From: Patella vulgata
Taxonomy: Eukaryota; Mollusca; Gastropoda; Patellidae
Direction: 5' to 3'
Length of the DNA stretch: 64,000 nucleotides
Assembly (NCBI RefSeq): GCF_932274485.2
Contig: NC_065879.2
Span: 35,644,436 to 35,708,435, forward strand
Under the pieces are notes generated by a model. It was not told where the DNA came from, ran no database searches, and saw only the letters and a program-made list of their open reading frames with translations. Each line of letters starts with the position of its first letter. Position 1 is the first letter of the stretch. Both the position numbers and the translations under genes were made by a program. Below, one piece after another: positions 1 through 12,110 of the stretch.

Positions 1-672
1 CGCCATTTTGGCGTATATACATACACATTGAGCTTTTTAAACAGAGAAATTCAACACCTTGTTTGACGTCAATTTTTATTTTGAATTAATACAATGACAT
101 TGTGATTCAATTTCATGGATGCAAAGCATTAATTGTGATATCACATAATGTCTATATCATTATCTCATGCTTTGAGTGCCCATCCTATCTCACATCTGAC
201 GATAAAGGATAAAGCACACGGCCGAGAAACTTTTCTCATAAAGAGTGTTGTTTTACAAAAAAAATTATGTAGCTGAGCAGGGGGGGGTTTCGACCCCCCA
301 ACCCCCCCCCCCCCCCCCCCCTCTGGATGACCTGGCGCCTGGTACGTTCGGGCATTTTTATGCGCGAACTCTTAGGTTTTTTTTACTGGCATGCGCACAG
401 GTACTATTTCTTTTTCTTTTAACAAGTACCCAAATCGGGGATTTCGTGCGGAGGTAGTTCGGAGGTAAACAGTCTGTGAAGTACAACACTTGCCACTGTA
501 CCTGTGTATCGCTAATTATAAACCGAATGTGTGAAGACAGTTCATACATATCACTCAAAAATTTTTCAGTACAAACTCAGTTGATTCACGCTCGATTTGC
601 TACTAAACAAACCCATCGGTTTATTTTCTCAACAGTGTGACCCGAAGTGACCGCGGATTTATTGACCTTGTA

Positions 673-798
673 TGAACGCATTCGTGAAAATATAAGTTTT
701 CTTGCTTCTCGATGAAACAAAATAAGCAAGAAAACGTTTATATTTTCACTCATGCTACGCATTCGTGAAAATATAAGTTTTCTTGCTTCTCGATGAAA
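673..798. repeat. Foldback repeat with a partial direct copy
   Basis: The segment at about 673-714 (core gtgaaaatataagttttctt) is followed at 725-754 by its near-exact reverse complement, giving a hairpin. The same 40 bp segment then recurs in direct orientation at 757-798. This looks like a small MITE plus a partial tandem copy. Confidence 0.6.
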
Positions 799-1689
799 TA
801 AAATATGTTATTCACTCTAAAACGACAAATATCCTCTATATATTCTTGAAATAACCGAATCTGAATGTAGTCATATATGAAGCAAATTTATATTAGCTTT
901 TAGCTTGTGTTTTATCATATCCTTAAATTTATGTTATATTTTTAAGAACAATATTGTTTAAACCAAATCCCATCCCTCTTTTGTTTATATATAGTTATTT
1001 TGGTCAAAACAACTCGAAATTTCCATTCAGATCACGAAGCCTATGAAGTATTTGTTTGATGTTCTGAACTTCATTTTATATCTTAAAGCTTACTTGAACA
1101 GAAGAACCGCTTGGGCGTGTTCAATTGCCTTTTTTTAACTAACGAGATGTGATTTTTCTTTGAAAGAAATGACAAGTTCTTTGTTGTTTTCTTTTAATTT
1201 AGTCTCTTTTTGTTTCAGAATAACAACCCTCTAAATTAAGACTACATTTATGAGTTCCACTCTGCGTGTCTATGTTTTAATAGATGTTATGCTGAATATT
1301 TGTTGGGAGATATTTAATGGTGTATTCATTGTTGAAAATCTTGTTTATCTCGTGTTAAAACATTTCTAAGTAGTTATGAAAGTTCGATAATCTTTTAAAT
1401 TTCAATTAAAATATCACTTGGCAAGTTAAGTATTTGTTATAAATGTTAAGATCTTTGACTTGATTTTAAGGGTCGTGTATACGAAAGCCATAGGGTATTG
1501 TTATTTGTTACTCTTTGACTTTCATCAATAATCAAGAGCCCTTAACGGCATCCGCAAAATAAATCAAAGACAATTTATATACGAAAGAACAAAAGTCGAA
1601 TCAAGAATACTGTACTAAACAGCTTTTGCTTTTATATGAGTATTGAGACTGAATTTAGCATTGATTTCGGGGGTTTATTTTGTGGACCA

Positions 1690-1801
1690 GGGCCCTGTTT
1701 CTCGAATTTTGATTGGCTAAGCACTAAAACCAACTAATATTATCCAATCAAATTACTTAAATTTGGATTTTATCTTAGTTAAAATTTCGTGAAACAGGCC
1801 C
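1690..1801. mobile_element. Short MITE with GGGCCTGTTTC-type inverted ends
   Basis: The left end reads ggccctgtttctcgaa and the right end reads ttcgtgaaacaggcccc. These are imperfect inverted repeats of about 18 bp enclosing an AT-rich core. Total length is about 112 bp, with no coding capacity. Superfamily is not assigned. Confidence 0.6.
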
Positions 1802-2392
1802 CAGGCACTAAGCATCTTGTTATTCTTCGTGGACCAGGCTGTATTAAAGATATGAATACTAAATTCTCAGAAAATATGAGCAAGATATTTTGAATACAGA
1901 AAACCTATAAAAAGTTAAATTAAAATAATAATTATCAAAGTTAGGGGCCAAAAATGGGATTTTTTACTACATTTTATTTCATTTCTAAAAGTAATAAAAA
2001 AAATGAACAGTTTTGACTAATTATGCCCCAGAAAAAGATAGATAAAGTAAACAATATTGTAATTTCACAAAATTTGCTCTAAAATCAGGACATTTCACAG
2101 AAAATCTTCATCTTTCCCCAATTTGAATTATAAATCAAACAGTTGATGTCCAATAAGATTAGTCAACGTGTCTAGAAATGTCTCTATTTTCATTGCTTAT
2201 ATAACTTTGTCAGACTTCGAAAATGTTCCAGCTTTCCCACAGAAAATTGAAAATTGGGAACACTGTGCTGATAATGTATAGAAAAGGGGTGACTCAATTT
2301 TTCTCAGGACATACATTTTTGTTTTAAGCATTAAAATGGACATGTGTTGACATTTGAATGATAGCAATTGGAATGTGCGTTTGTATTACAGG

Positions 2393-2638
2393 TGTTATTT
2401 TTATCAAGGATTTCGAACACATTTTATTTAGGGTAAAACTTAGAATTCCGAGGCATGACTGACCGAGACCACACCCTGATATAGAACTGGTTTAGATGTG
2501 TAAATGTCGGCTTAATGTTATTTTTATCAAGGATTTCGAACACATTTTATTTAGTGTCAAACTTAGAATTCCGAGATATGTCTGACCGAGACCACACCCT
2601 GATAAAGAAATGGTTTAGATGTGTAAATGTCCGCTTAA
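2393..2638. repeat. Tandem duplication, two ~123 bp copies
   Basis: A segment beginning tgttatttttatcaaggatt at about 2393 is repeated from about 2516 with few differences. Each copy ends in a TTAA motif (2512-2515 and 2635-2638). The second TTAA is occupied by the following MITE, so the first copy preserves the empty site. Confidence 0.8.
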
Positions 2639-3047
2639 AGATACATTATGGGAGATTCGATAACGAGTTGGTAGTTCCCACTATAATAGTTAAAAACTAG
2701 ATAATGTAAAAAATGGCAATTAATTTGCTAAAAATTTCATTCAAATTGTTCCACTATGAACCGAGAACTAAGCGATTGAAATTTCCGCCTAGCCTCGATC
2801 ATCATTACTAAAGTCAGTACGATAAACAGCATAGTCTCGATTATCCATTTAATTGTTAAATCTTGAAGGAAAGTTATGCAGTAAATCGGATCATAATCCA
2901 CTAAAGATCGCAGGCTAGCGATGCCATCTAGAGTTGATTATGGTCTGGATAGGTTAATTAATGTCTAATTAATAATTTGGATAACATTTCAGGCCTAAAG
3001 AAAGACCTGCAGTAGACAGATTTGGCTCTTGCATAATGTATGTTTAA
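2635..3047. mobile_element. TTAA-flanked MITE, copy 1
   Basis: The element lies between TTAA at 2635-2638 and TTAA at 3044-3047. Its ends are inverted repeats: agatacattatgggaga on the left and the reverse complement of acatacattatgcaagag on the right. The TTAA target duplication is the piggyBac hallmark, so a piggyBac-mobilised non-autonomous element is likely. Related copies are at 6642, 16127, 18480 and 40536, with a fragment at 38689. Confidence 0.75.
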
Positions 3048-3714
3048 TGTTCAACACTTTCTTATCAAAATCTTGGATTTGTGGTGTTTGTTACATAAAT
3101 TTTACTTACAGAATAATAAAATGTTAATTTTACTCCTTTGCGGGTATGCTTTGCGCTATCAACTCTGTCATAACTACATTTTTTACTTCATTTTTGCAGA
3201 ATATTGATGTAAAGGTTCAGATGGCTTGCTTCAGGACAAGGATTGCAATCAAATTTTGAATGACACTTGTGGGGTTTGGAATATTGGAAACTTTGAAATA
3301 TACCCAAATTTGTAAAAACTGTGTATTTAGTTACACATTTGTTAGAGAGGAGTGAACACCAATCAGAATTTGGCAAAACGGTTATAGACGAGAATTAACA
3401 TTGTAGTCAATGTAGTAATTAATTGCGATCTGTGTCATTTTAATTGGTTTGAGAAATATTTAGTCGTCCGGTTATCGTCATCCGAAAAGAAACACCTAAA
3501 ATTGAGGAGATTCGAGTCAATCTCCCGTGTTGGTTGTTCTATGTGGAAACGTGATATTTGCAGACGTAGCTTATGTTCCTGTTAATTCCAAGCGCACGCA
3601 CACATTACGAGCATACCTGTTGAACATTTTAAATTCTCAATATATAGTTATAATTTCTGAAATACTATCCTTGATGCAGATCCTTTGTCAATAATGTTGT
3701 CATAATAATATAAT

Positions 3715-3774
3715 ATAATATATATATATATATATATATATAGTAGAATAGTTAATTAAAGCTGCTCTTTGGTA
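3715..3774. repeat. (TA)n microsatellite flank
   Basis: This is a TA dinucleotide run preceding the foldback element. A matching (TA)n run continues after the element to about 3986. Confidence 0.7.
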
Positions 3775-3939
3775 ATATATAATTGAAATTAAAGATGGCA
3801 AAATAAAACTACATTTTTATGCTAACGTTTTCACCGCGATATTAAACATTAAACAATGTTTAATAAATGCCTGAAGAGCCGCTATCGCGGTGAAAACGTT
3901 AGCATAAAAATGTAGTTTTATTTTGCCATCTTTAATTTC

Positions 3940-3949
<10 letters not shown>
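3775..3949. mobile_element. Foldback element with perfect ~67 bp arms
   Basis: The left arm 3775-3841 and right arm 3883-3949 are exact reverse complements as far as I can follow them by eye, ending in accgcgata and tatcgcggt. A ~41 bp loop separates them and itself contains a small palindrome around aaacaatgttta. It sits inside a (TA)n tract. Identical arms imply recent insertion or ongoing arm correction. Confidence 0.8.
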
Positions 3950-3986
<37 letters not shown>

Positions 3987-3987
<1 letters not shown>

Positions 3988-5410
3988 CTAGAAATACGCC
4001 CCCCCCCCTCCTTAGAACAATCAGACGCAATTAACAAAGAAAATATAAACATTTAATGTTTTGACAAAGAAAACATAAACATTTAATGTTTTGGCATTCA
4101 TTCGGCTATTTACACCGCTAGAAAGTCAAACCACTAGACAATTTGATCCTACGACTTATACGTTCACGAGATACTAGAAATCTATGCCCGATTCCCAAAA
4201 TGGAATAACAAAACATGCTTCAACCAAATATATTTGCTCAACATTTTCAGTAGGTTTGACCTAGGTTAAAGGACAATATTGGTGTCAGTCATTATCACAT
4301 ATGTGATAGAACTGGTTAAACACATATCTGGTAATGACTGATAATAGAGCGAAAGTTTGTATTGCTCTACACCGAATTAAAGGTTATGTCGGTTCCCTAA
4401 CTCTATCACAAGATCTGCAACCAGATACGAATCATTCTCAATTAAAAAATAAGAAAGACCCTTGAATGACTGTAGATGTTTAAGAGCATCTAAAAGTAGA
4501 TTAATTATCGTTAGCTTTATTTATTTATACAATAATTATTATCAATTGATCACTTGACATCACCACAAATATTTTTAGGTGTTTTGAGGGGGCATTGTTC
4601 CGTGAACAATTTAATCCATTTAAATTAGTACAAACGTAAGAGGTTGCAATCGTATAATTAAATGTTATTGTTATTGTAATTGAATAGTCAGAATCAATTC
4701 TTCAGACCTCTACATTCTTTCCTTTTGTAATTTAATCACAAGTGTCAACCATAATTTTCATGTGAAAAAACTAAATATCACACAAAGCATGCATTAAGTC
4801 AAGTAGAATTTCTTCGCACAGGAGACTTATCAATTTTTCAGAATTAATTGCATTGTTCACATTACATTTGTGTTGATACTAAATGTAAATTGATTTTATA
4901 TAAACAGTCGATAATATACTAACGTTACCTTAACCAGGCATTGTATATTTTGAAGTTGTTGATACAAGTTTTGTCAATAAGTAAGAGGGAAATATATTGA
5001 TCCAAGAGAAAACTAGTACAGTCAAGTGGCACGTACCGTTGAGTTACTTAAATGTACATTTCTGCCAAGTGAAATTAGATCCCAGCTCTTAACTTATTAT
5101 ACAAATAAAAGACTTTACATTAGTGTGCTACTTCCTTGATTACAGCATTTACTTTTATTAAAGAGTATATAAAGTAAAATAGATTGTTTGTTTTTTTCAG
5201 TTAATATTAAAATCGTAATGTAAAATCCATTATGGCAATTGAAGATGTCAAAGCGACGGACATTCCAGTAGCAAATCGTTATCACATTATATATTTGATT
5301 CTATTCTCCTCTACCGTTTACTTCAACGTTATTTCGCTGCTCATTTAGATTTCCGCTAACAGGATTGATTGTGGAGATAGGACAGGGCGGATACACATTA
5401 AAGGTTTTCT
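3987..5410. other. Non-coding stretch with small repeats
   Basis: No gene is seen. There is a two-copy ~30 bp tandem repeat at about 4035-4093 (core aaacatttaatgtttt). A short inverted pair lies at about 4281-4303 and 4320-4343 around gtcagtcattatcacatatg. Confidence 0.5.
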
Positions 5411-5692
5411 GAGAGAGAGAGAGAGAGAGGGAGGGAGGGAGAGATGGGTTTTAACGTCCACTCGACAAATTAGGTCATTTCGGGACTAACATGGTTCAAT
5501 TTTATTTCAATAATTCGATTGCGCGTAGGGGTCTTTAGTAGTGTGAGGAAACCGGAGGACCCGAAGAAAACCCATCAGGTTGGACAGGTGACCCTACTCC
5601 TTGTCATGTTCAACCGGGGAATCAAAACCACGCCAGTTGACTCAATGTTACAACGCTCACGTGCTAACCATTAGGCCACCCAAGCCCTCAAA
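5411..5692 (-). mobile_element. SINE family A (tRNA-derived, CT-tailed)
   Basis: Read on the minus strand this has a tRNA-like head: an A-box-like tggcctaatggttagcacg and a B-box-like ggttttgattcccc. Next comes a conserved body and the 3' end gttaaaacccatc followed by a CT/CCCT tail, seen on the plus strand as the GA run at 5411. Other copies are at 16727, 21400, 22411, 25457, 47487, 50480, 51726, 52527, 54990 and 55563. Confidence 0.8.
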
Positions 5693-6243
5693 TTTAAATA
5701 GAATAGTACCATAGACTCTAAAGAGCACTCAAACAGAAAGTAACTGACATTGCCATGATAAAGTAGTATACAATGTGACTCGATTTTGAAATGGAAAGTA
5801 CTTATTCGCCTGACCACACTTCCTTCTTGGTAGTTAAAATAGTACGACTAATAAAATTTAGCTGTATAGTCCAGTGGCACAAGGTTTAGAGGGCGGGGAT
5901 CGCCACTCCCGAGGAGAATTTACAAGACCAAGCAATTTTTTGTGTATGTCGATTCTGTGTGGTGATCAGGTGTATGAATTTTTTTTCTGAGATACGGGGG
6001 TGGAGTGGGTCCAAAGTCTTGAATGGTGGACGGAGTTTCGACCACTGGACGTTTTGCCCAGGATATTTCGTCCAAGGATGATTCGGCATAGGAGGTTTCC
6101 TTCAACGGACGTTGCGGACAAATTTACAAAATCTATTTAGAAAACTTTTTACCTATGACCTTAAATTTTATTTCTGTTTTAGTGTTCATCTTAACATTTA
6201 ATGAAATATTTTATTGTTTTGTTATTGTTTTTATGAAACGAAA

Positions 6244-6487
6244 TGAATAAAATGGGGCTTAACGTCTTACTGTTCTGCTCCGAACTAATGTAGACGGGCA
6301 TACGCAATACAGCGGCACTACAGCTTACTCTTATATCGAATTCCAACTGCCAAGGGATCTTTTACGTGCATGCCAATGTGTACACGTGGGAAAATCTGGA
6401 TGAACTTTCTTGGCCAATGCAGGGATCGAACTCCCGACCTCCGGGCTAGCGAGCTAGCGTCTTTCCCACTTAGTCACCGTGACCCCC
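6244..6487 (-). mobile_element. SINE family B (tRNA-derived, ATTTC-tailed)
   Basis: On the minus strand the head reads ggtgactaagtgggaaagac (A-box region) and gagttcgatccctgc (B box). The 3' end is gacgttaagccccatt followed by an attc-rich tail. The copy is internally shortened compared with the one at 22796. Confidence 0.75.
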
Positions 6488-6641
6488 TATTGTTTTTATG
6501 AAAAAAATGTTTTGAAAGTGAGTGAAGTAAGTTTTTGAAGTATTTAAAGGGGGTCATAGCTATATATACTAAATTTTGCTAGACAATAGTATGCATTTTA
6601 ATTAGCTAATAAAAACTAATTATAAAAGGAAACTATTGCAT

Positions 6642-6912
6642 TTGAAGGGGCATTATGGGAGATTAGATAAAGAGCTGACAGTTCTTACTATAATCGTTAA
6701 AAAACTGAATAATGTCGGTACGATGAGAAAATAAACTTAGTCTCGATTATCCATTTTTTTGCATTTAATCATCAACGAGCGTTGAGCTGCAGATCAGATT
6801 CAAATCCAGTGAAAATGGCATCGAGATTTGATTAATAGTTTATATATAATATTCCAGGCCCAAAGAAAGACCTGCAATAGGCAGATTTAGCTCTTGCATA
6901 ATATATGTTTAA
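6642..6912. mobile_element. TTAA-type MITE, shortened copy
   Basis: It starts with ttgaaggggcattatgggag, where the flanking TTAA has become TTGA. It ends with gcataatatatgtttaa at TTAA 6909-6912. It is about 270 bp, against about 410 bp for copy 1, so it has an internal deletion. Confidence 0.7.
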
Positions 6913-7055
6913 ATTTATGAACAAGACCAATCACTTTTATCCTAAAATTTTAAATGATTTAGTTTTTACAGTAATTTCTCAATATTTGGTGCTTGTAATG
7001 CACAAAATATACTCAATCCCAATTAAAGTATATATAATTTTACTAAGAATATATG

Positions 7056-7412
7056 ACCATTTAAGCGGGTAAGACACTGCCTCGCTAGTCTGGAGGTTGG
7101 GTGTTCGATCCCTGCATTGTCCGAGAAAGTTCATCCAGATATTCCGGCATGAACCCCCCCCCCCTTGTCAGTGATGCGGGACGGAGGGCCTGATAAAGAC
7201 AACTGTCTAGTCATTCGGATGGGACGAAAAACAAGGTCCCATATACACCTTGGGGTACACGTAAAAGATCCATTGACAGTTGGAATTCGATATAAGAGTA
7301 GGCCGTAGTGCCGCTGTCCGGGCAATAGCACACTATTTCGTATGCCCGTCTTCATTAAACCAGTTCGGAGCAGAACAGTAGGACGTCAAACCCCATTTCA
7401 TTTCATTTTTCA
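7056..7412 (+). mobile_element. SINE family B
   Basis: Plus-strand copy. The head is tRNA-like (gcgggtaagacactgcctcgc then tgttcgatccctgc), followed by a poly-C interruption near 7156. It then has the conserved body with cagttggaattcgatataag, and ends cgtcaaaccccatttcattt with an ATTTC tail. Confidence 0.8.
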
Positions 7413-7483
7413 TTTGTCCCTCACAATTACTGCATAGCATTCTTACGCACAGTGCTGATATTATGCAAATCTAGGATATCACG

Positions 7484-7959
7484 TGACTTATTAAGATACA
7501 CGAAAACGACGCGAGATCAACTTGGCACACTATAAGCCAGCACACTATAAAGATATTCACTACACGTCAAGAGGAAATCAACCTGGCACACTATAAGAAA
7601 TTTACTCAACCTCGACAAACGATCAAATTTGGATGGTACTATGATTACAAGAAGGGGTGTGGGGTATGCAATATTAACATGCGGGTCTTAATACGAAATT
7701 CCAGATATCATGTTATACATCAGTGGAAAGTGTCTGTGGTTCTTTGAGTCTATCAGTTATTTCCTGGCACATTCACAGAACTTTTACGTACTTTAGAAGA
7801 GGAAGAAAATTCCTCGTTGTTTTGTCGAAAGAAACTATGCATACCAATCAGGAGATTTTGTTGGAGTCCCGGTCGTCCAGATACCCTTATAGTATGCTGG
7901 CTTATAGTGTGCCAGGTTGATCTCGGTGGCGTTTCCGTATACAGTATGTTAATAAGTCA
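7484..7959. mobile_element. MITE with ~65 bp terminal inverted repeats
   Basis: The left end from tgacttattaa and right end to ttaataagtca are inverted. The homology continues inward through gagatcaacttggcacac and its reverse complement around 7904-7921. Between them are more copies of the ggcacactataag motif. The internal part 7698-7770 recurs at 22316-22406. Confidence 0.7.
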
Positions 7960-8852
7960 TTCAAAATTTAAAAAATCACATCAAAATTTCAAAATTTTCT
8001 TGGGGCCCTAAAGCGGGCTTCTTAAAGAAATCTTAAGTATATTGAAAATAGAGCAGATTACCAATTGTTTTTTTGTAAATACTGATTTCCAACACAACGC
8101 TTTTTGTTTCCTAAATTACACGTTGGATCCTCAACCTCATTTCCCGCAAAACAGTTATCCAGGGACATTACAAAATGATTATTACTCACATCAACATTGT
8201 CACATTTTCCACTGAGTCTAGGCATTGTCACACCCACCCCTGAAGCACACCCACCCACACCCACACACAGTACCTTAACCTCCCTAGGAAAGCAAATCAA
8301 CTGTTCATCTGTACTCTATACTCTTATTTAGAGATGTACAGTGCTAGAAAATAATGTTTTACTGATCTATAACATGATCATCAAGACAATTTTTAGAACC
8401 ATGTGAATTTTGTCCGGAAAAAAATACATTTTGAGTCCAATGCTGTCCCCATCCCTCATCCACAGAGCGAACGTAAGTTCTTTAACATAATTTCTTTAAC
8501 ATAACGCTGTAAAAATGTCACTGCATGTTTTTATACTATAAATTTACTGTATTAGCGAGGTAACATGTGATTACTGTAAAATTAATTGGTAAATTAACAA
8601 TAAAAGTGTAGTTTTACAAGTTAGAACTGTATTTTTATTACATGTAATCTGTGTTGAAACAAGTATGTTGGTTGAAAGTACATGTATGTTGTACTTTAAC
8701 TGTTTTTATGAGTAATTTATTCAAACATGTTTAAATACGGGATTTTTATACAATTACAGGAAACGTGTAATTGTACATCTCTTTAGAACTTTAACATTGA
8801 TAGACCTTTTAAGGCTTCATTACTTTTCGTCTATACTATAGTTCATTTAAGA
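7960..8852. other. Non-coding stretch
   Basis: No gene or clear repeat is visible. A CCCACCCACACCCACAC-like purine/pyrimidine-biased run lies near 8230-8270. Confidence 0.45.
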
Positions 8853-8918
8853 GGGGGTCACGGTGGCTAAGTGGGTAAGACGCTGGCTCGATCCCTGCAT
8901 TGACCGAGGAAAGTCATC
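8853..8918 (+). mobile_element. SINE family B head fragment
   Basis: Only the tRNA-like head survives: gtcacggtggctaagtgggt (A box), then a shortened ctcgatccctgcattgaccg (B box). It runs straight into the next foldback element, which may have truncated it. Confidence 0.65.
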
Positions 8919-9202
8919 ATTTTAACACTGACTTGTAAATGTACCCCTAAATGGTTGATTTAGATTTACAAACACCACGTAAATTTACAGTGAGTGTAAA
9001 ATACAACCACAGTATAAATTTACAGTGAGTGTAAGATAACTTTGAGGTAAATTTACACAGTGTAAATTTACAGTGAACGTAAATTTACCTCACTTTCTAT
9101 TTACGAGAACAAGTTAATTTACCATAACTGTAAATTTACATGCTGTTTGTAAATCTAAATCTTCCACTCAGGTGTAAATTTACAAGTCAGTATAAGATGA
9201 TC
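8917..9202. mobile_element. Foldback MITE rich in GTAAATTTAC palindromes
   Basis: The ends (left ttaacactgacttgtaaatg, right as its reverse complement near 9170-9195) form inverted arms of about 65 bp. These share gatttagatttacaaaca. The interior is made of repeated gtaaatttaca palindromes separated by cagtgagtgt-like spacers. Confidence 0.65.
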
Positions 9203-10019
9203 ATATTTAAACATTAATCAAATTTCTCAAAATTTATGTTATTCTACAGTTTTTGTAGTTCAAATCCTTTAACTTTTCCTACAGATTTATGCAAAAATTT
9301 CTATAGGAAAATACTATAGAATTCTATAGCTTTTTCATCGTGTTTTCTGTAGTAAATTCTACAGTTGTCTTTTTGTCTTTAATCAAGATTTGGGAACAGA
9401 TTCCACAGTTGTTCCACTTTCTTCAGTTTTATGTTAATACTAATTTCAAACATGTACACTTAATTTAAAAATTAAAATTCAGCCAACGACCAAACAGTCT
9501 TCTCTTGGATAAACTTTAATCCGTTAGCTAACGGATCGTGACCGAGCGGAATCTCTCACCCGTATCCCAGCATCCGGATTCGAGATCAAGTTAGCACACA
9601 TATTCTCTCGCCCGTATTCCAGCATCCGGATTCGAGATCAAGTTAGCCCACATATTCCTAGCGCCAAGAAAAGCTTAGATATAATTATCACGAAAATAAT
9701 TGTTACCTTTATATTAGAAAATAAAATTTTAAAACATATTAATGCAAAGTATATATGTAATAGATCCCCCGCCTCCACCCCACACCCCAAAATATACTGT
9801 TACCGTAAACATACTAAAATATCGCACACTAGGCTAACTGGGCATGTTAAAAAGGGGTACGCCCATTTTACATCAAAAAGCACCCAAACCAGATTTGGTG
9901 GAAAAATGTTTTTTTGTTTCACGAAATCAAGAGATGAATAAACTACTAGAATATAAACTTTCATAAGGCTTCTATGTTGGCGTTTCGATATATATATTAC
10001 CGTAAACATACTAAACATA

Positions 10020-11935
10020 CGGGGAAATCGGGTTGGGGTAGACTCACTGCGCACGCAATTACTTCTAAACTAGCTTTGATGGCTTCAATATCTTTATTTC
10101 ACTAAATAAGGTATGCACATGCCGAATTTCATTAACTTTCTATGTTGGCGTATCGAGTTATATCTTGGAGCCACCAAAGCTAGTTTAGAATTTATTACGT
10201 GCGCAGTGAAACTACCCTAACACGATTTTCCCATATTTTTAGTATTTTTACGGTAATATATCTCGAAAATCCAGCATAGGAGGATTCTGGATTTTTTTAT
10301 TCTAGTAGTTTATTCATCACTTGACTCTGTGAAATACAAAACGTTTTGCCACCAAAGCTAGTTTGGGTGCTTTTTGATGCAGCGCGGGCGCACCCCTTGT
10401 TTATTGAAGCCACTAACCTCGCCTCGAACCCGGGTGCTAGGAATTTTGCTGTGGTATAACTCGATATGCCAACATAGAAAGTTAATGAAATTTGGCATGT
10501 TCATACCTTATACATCTGTCGATTTGGTGAAATAAAGATCTTGGATCCACCAAAGCTAGTTTAGTGGTTATGGCGTGCGCAGTGAGACTACCCTAACGCG
10601 ATTCCCGCTTATTTTTAGTATGTTTACGGTGATATATCTAGAAAAGCCAGCATAGGAAGCTTCTGAAATTTTGTATTCTAATAGTTTATTCATCCATGGA
10701 TTCCGTGAAACAAAAAACATTTTCCCACCAAAGCTGGTTTGGGAGCTTTTTGATGCAGCTTGGGCTTACCCCTTGTTTATTTAACTCACGAACGCCGCCT
10801 CGAATCCGGGTGCTAGGAACTTTGCGGCGGTATAACTCGATACGCCAACACAGAAAGTTAATAAAATTTAGCATGTTCATATCTTATCCATCTGTCCATT
10901 TGGTGAAATAAAGATCTTGGAGCTACCAAAGCTAGTTTAGAAGTTATTGTTTGTGCGGTATGCCTACACTAACCCGATTCCCCCATAGTTTTAGTATGTT
11001 TACGGTAATATATCTCGAAAAGCCAGCATAGGAAGCTTCTGAAATTTTATATTCTAGTAGTTTATTCAGCCCTTGATTCCGTGAAACAAAAGACATTTTG
11101 CCACCAAAGCTGGTTTAGGTGCTTTTTGATGCAGCTTGGACCCCTTGTTTATTTAACACACGAACGTCGCCTCGAATCCGGGTGCTAGGAACTTTGCGGT
11201 GGTATAACTTGATACCCCAACATAGAAAGTTTATGAAATTTGGCATGCTCATACCTTATTCATCTGTCGATGTGGTGCAAGATTTCGGAGCCACCAAAGC
11301 TAGTTTAGAAGTTATTTCGTGCGCAGTGAGCATACCCCAACCCGTTTCCCCATATGTTTAGTATGTTTACGGTAATATATCCCGAAACGCCAACGTAGGA
11401 GCCTTCTGAAATTTTGTATTCTAGTAGTTTATTCATCTTTTGATTCAGTGAAACAAAAAACATTTTCCCACCAAAGCTGGTTTGGGTCGTTTTTTGATGC
11501 AGCATGGGCGTACCCGTTGTTTATTCAACCCACAAACTCCACCACGAATCCGGGTGCTAGGAACTTTGCGGTGGTATAATTCAATACGCCAACATAGAAA
11601 GTTAATGAAATTCGGCATGTGCATACCTCGTGCATCAATCGATTTAGTGAAATAAAGTTATTGAAGCTTCCAAAGTTAGTTTAGAAGTTATTGTGTGCGC
11701 ATTGAGCCTACCCCAGCCCGATTCCCCCATATGTTTAGTATGTTTACGGTAATATATCTCGAAACGCCAACATAGGAGCCTTCTGAAAGTTTGTATTCTA
11801 GTAGTTTATTCATCTCTTGATTCCGTGAAACAAAAAAACATTTTCCCACCAAATCTGGTTTGGGTGCTTTTTGATGCAAAATGGACGCACCCCTTTTTTG
11901 CATGCTCGGTTAGCCTAGTGTGCGATATTTTAGTA
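10020..11935. repeat. Tandem satellite array, ~376 bp dimeric unit
   Basis: The landmark tttacggtaatatatctcg recurs at about 10249, 10624, 11000, 11368 and 11744, giving steps of about 368-377 bp. Each unit holds two related halves. One has gccaacataggagccttct and ccaccaaagctggtttggg. The other has gccaacatagaaagttaatg and ccaccaaagctagtttagaa. Both halves share a gtgaaac/taaa motif upstream of accaaagct. The unit is therefore a two-monomer higher-order repeat. Short open frames across it are not genes. Confidence 0.8.
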
Positions 11936-11989
11936 TGTTTACGGTAATAGTATATTTTGGGGTGTGGGGTGGGGTCGGGGGATCTATTA

Positions 11990-11990
11990 C

Positions 11991-12022
<32 letters not shown>

Positions 12023-12110
12023 GTCATTTATATAGCGCCTATTCCATGCCGAGGCGTGCTCTAAACCCTTCTAATGTAACTCTTGATACGCTTGTTGAAA
12101 AAGGTGGGGT
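11990..12110. repeat. (TAA)n run plus tttatatagcgcc repeat
   Basis: An ATA/TAA trinucleotide run at about 11991-12021 is followed by gtcatttatatagcgcctat and tgccgaggcgtgctctaaac. The mirrored left arm lacks it, so it probably entered the right arm as a separate insertion. Confidence 0.55.

Larger units (their letters stand above)
1..2392. other. AT-rich non-coding stretch
   Basis: I see no gene here. Short open frames are not supported by composition or motifs. Contents are a C tract near 295-321, a small foldback repeat at 673-798 and a short MITE at 1690-1801, listed separately. Confidence 0.6.

Noticed and set aside
10686-12027. Several 64-80 codon open frames on both strands
   Set aside because: They recur with the satellite period and follow the repeat unit, on both strands, with no domain. 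They are by-products of the array.
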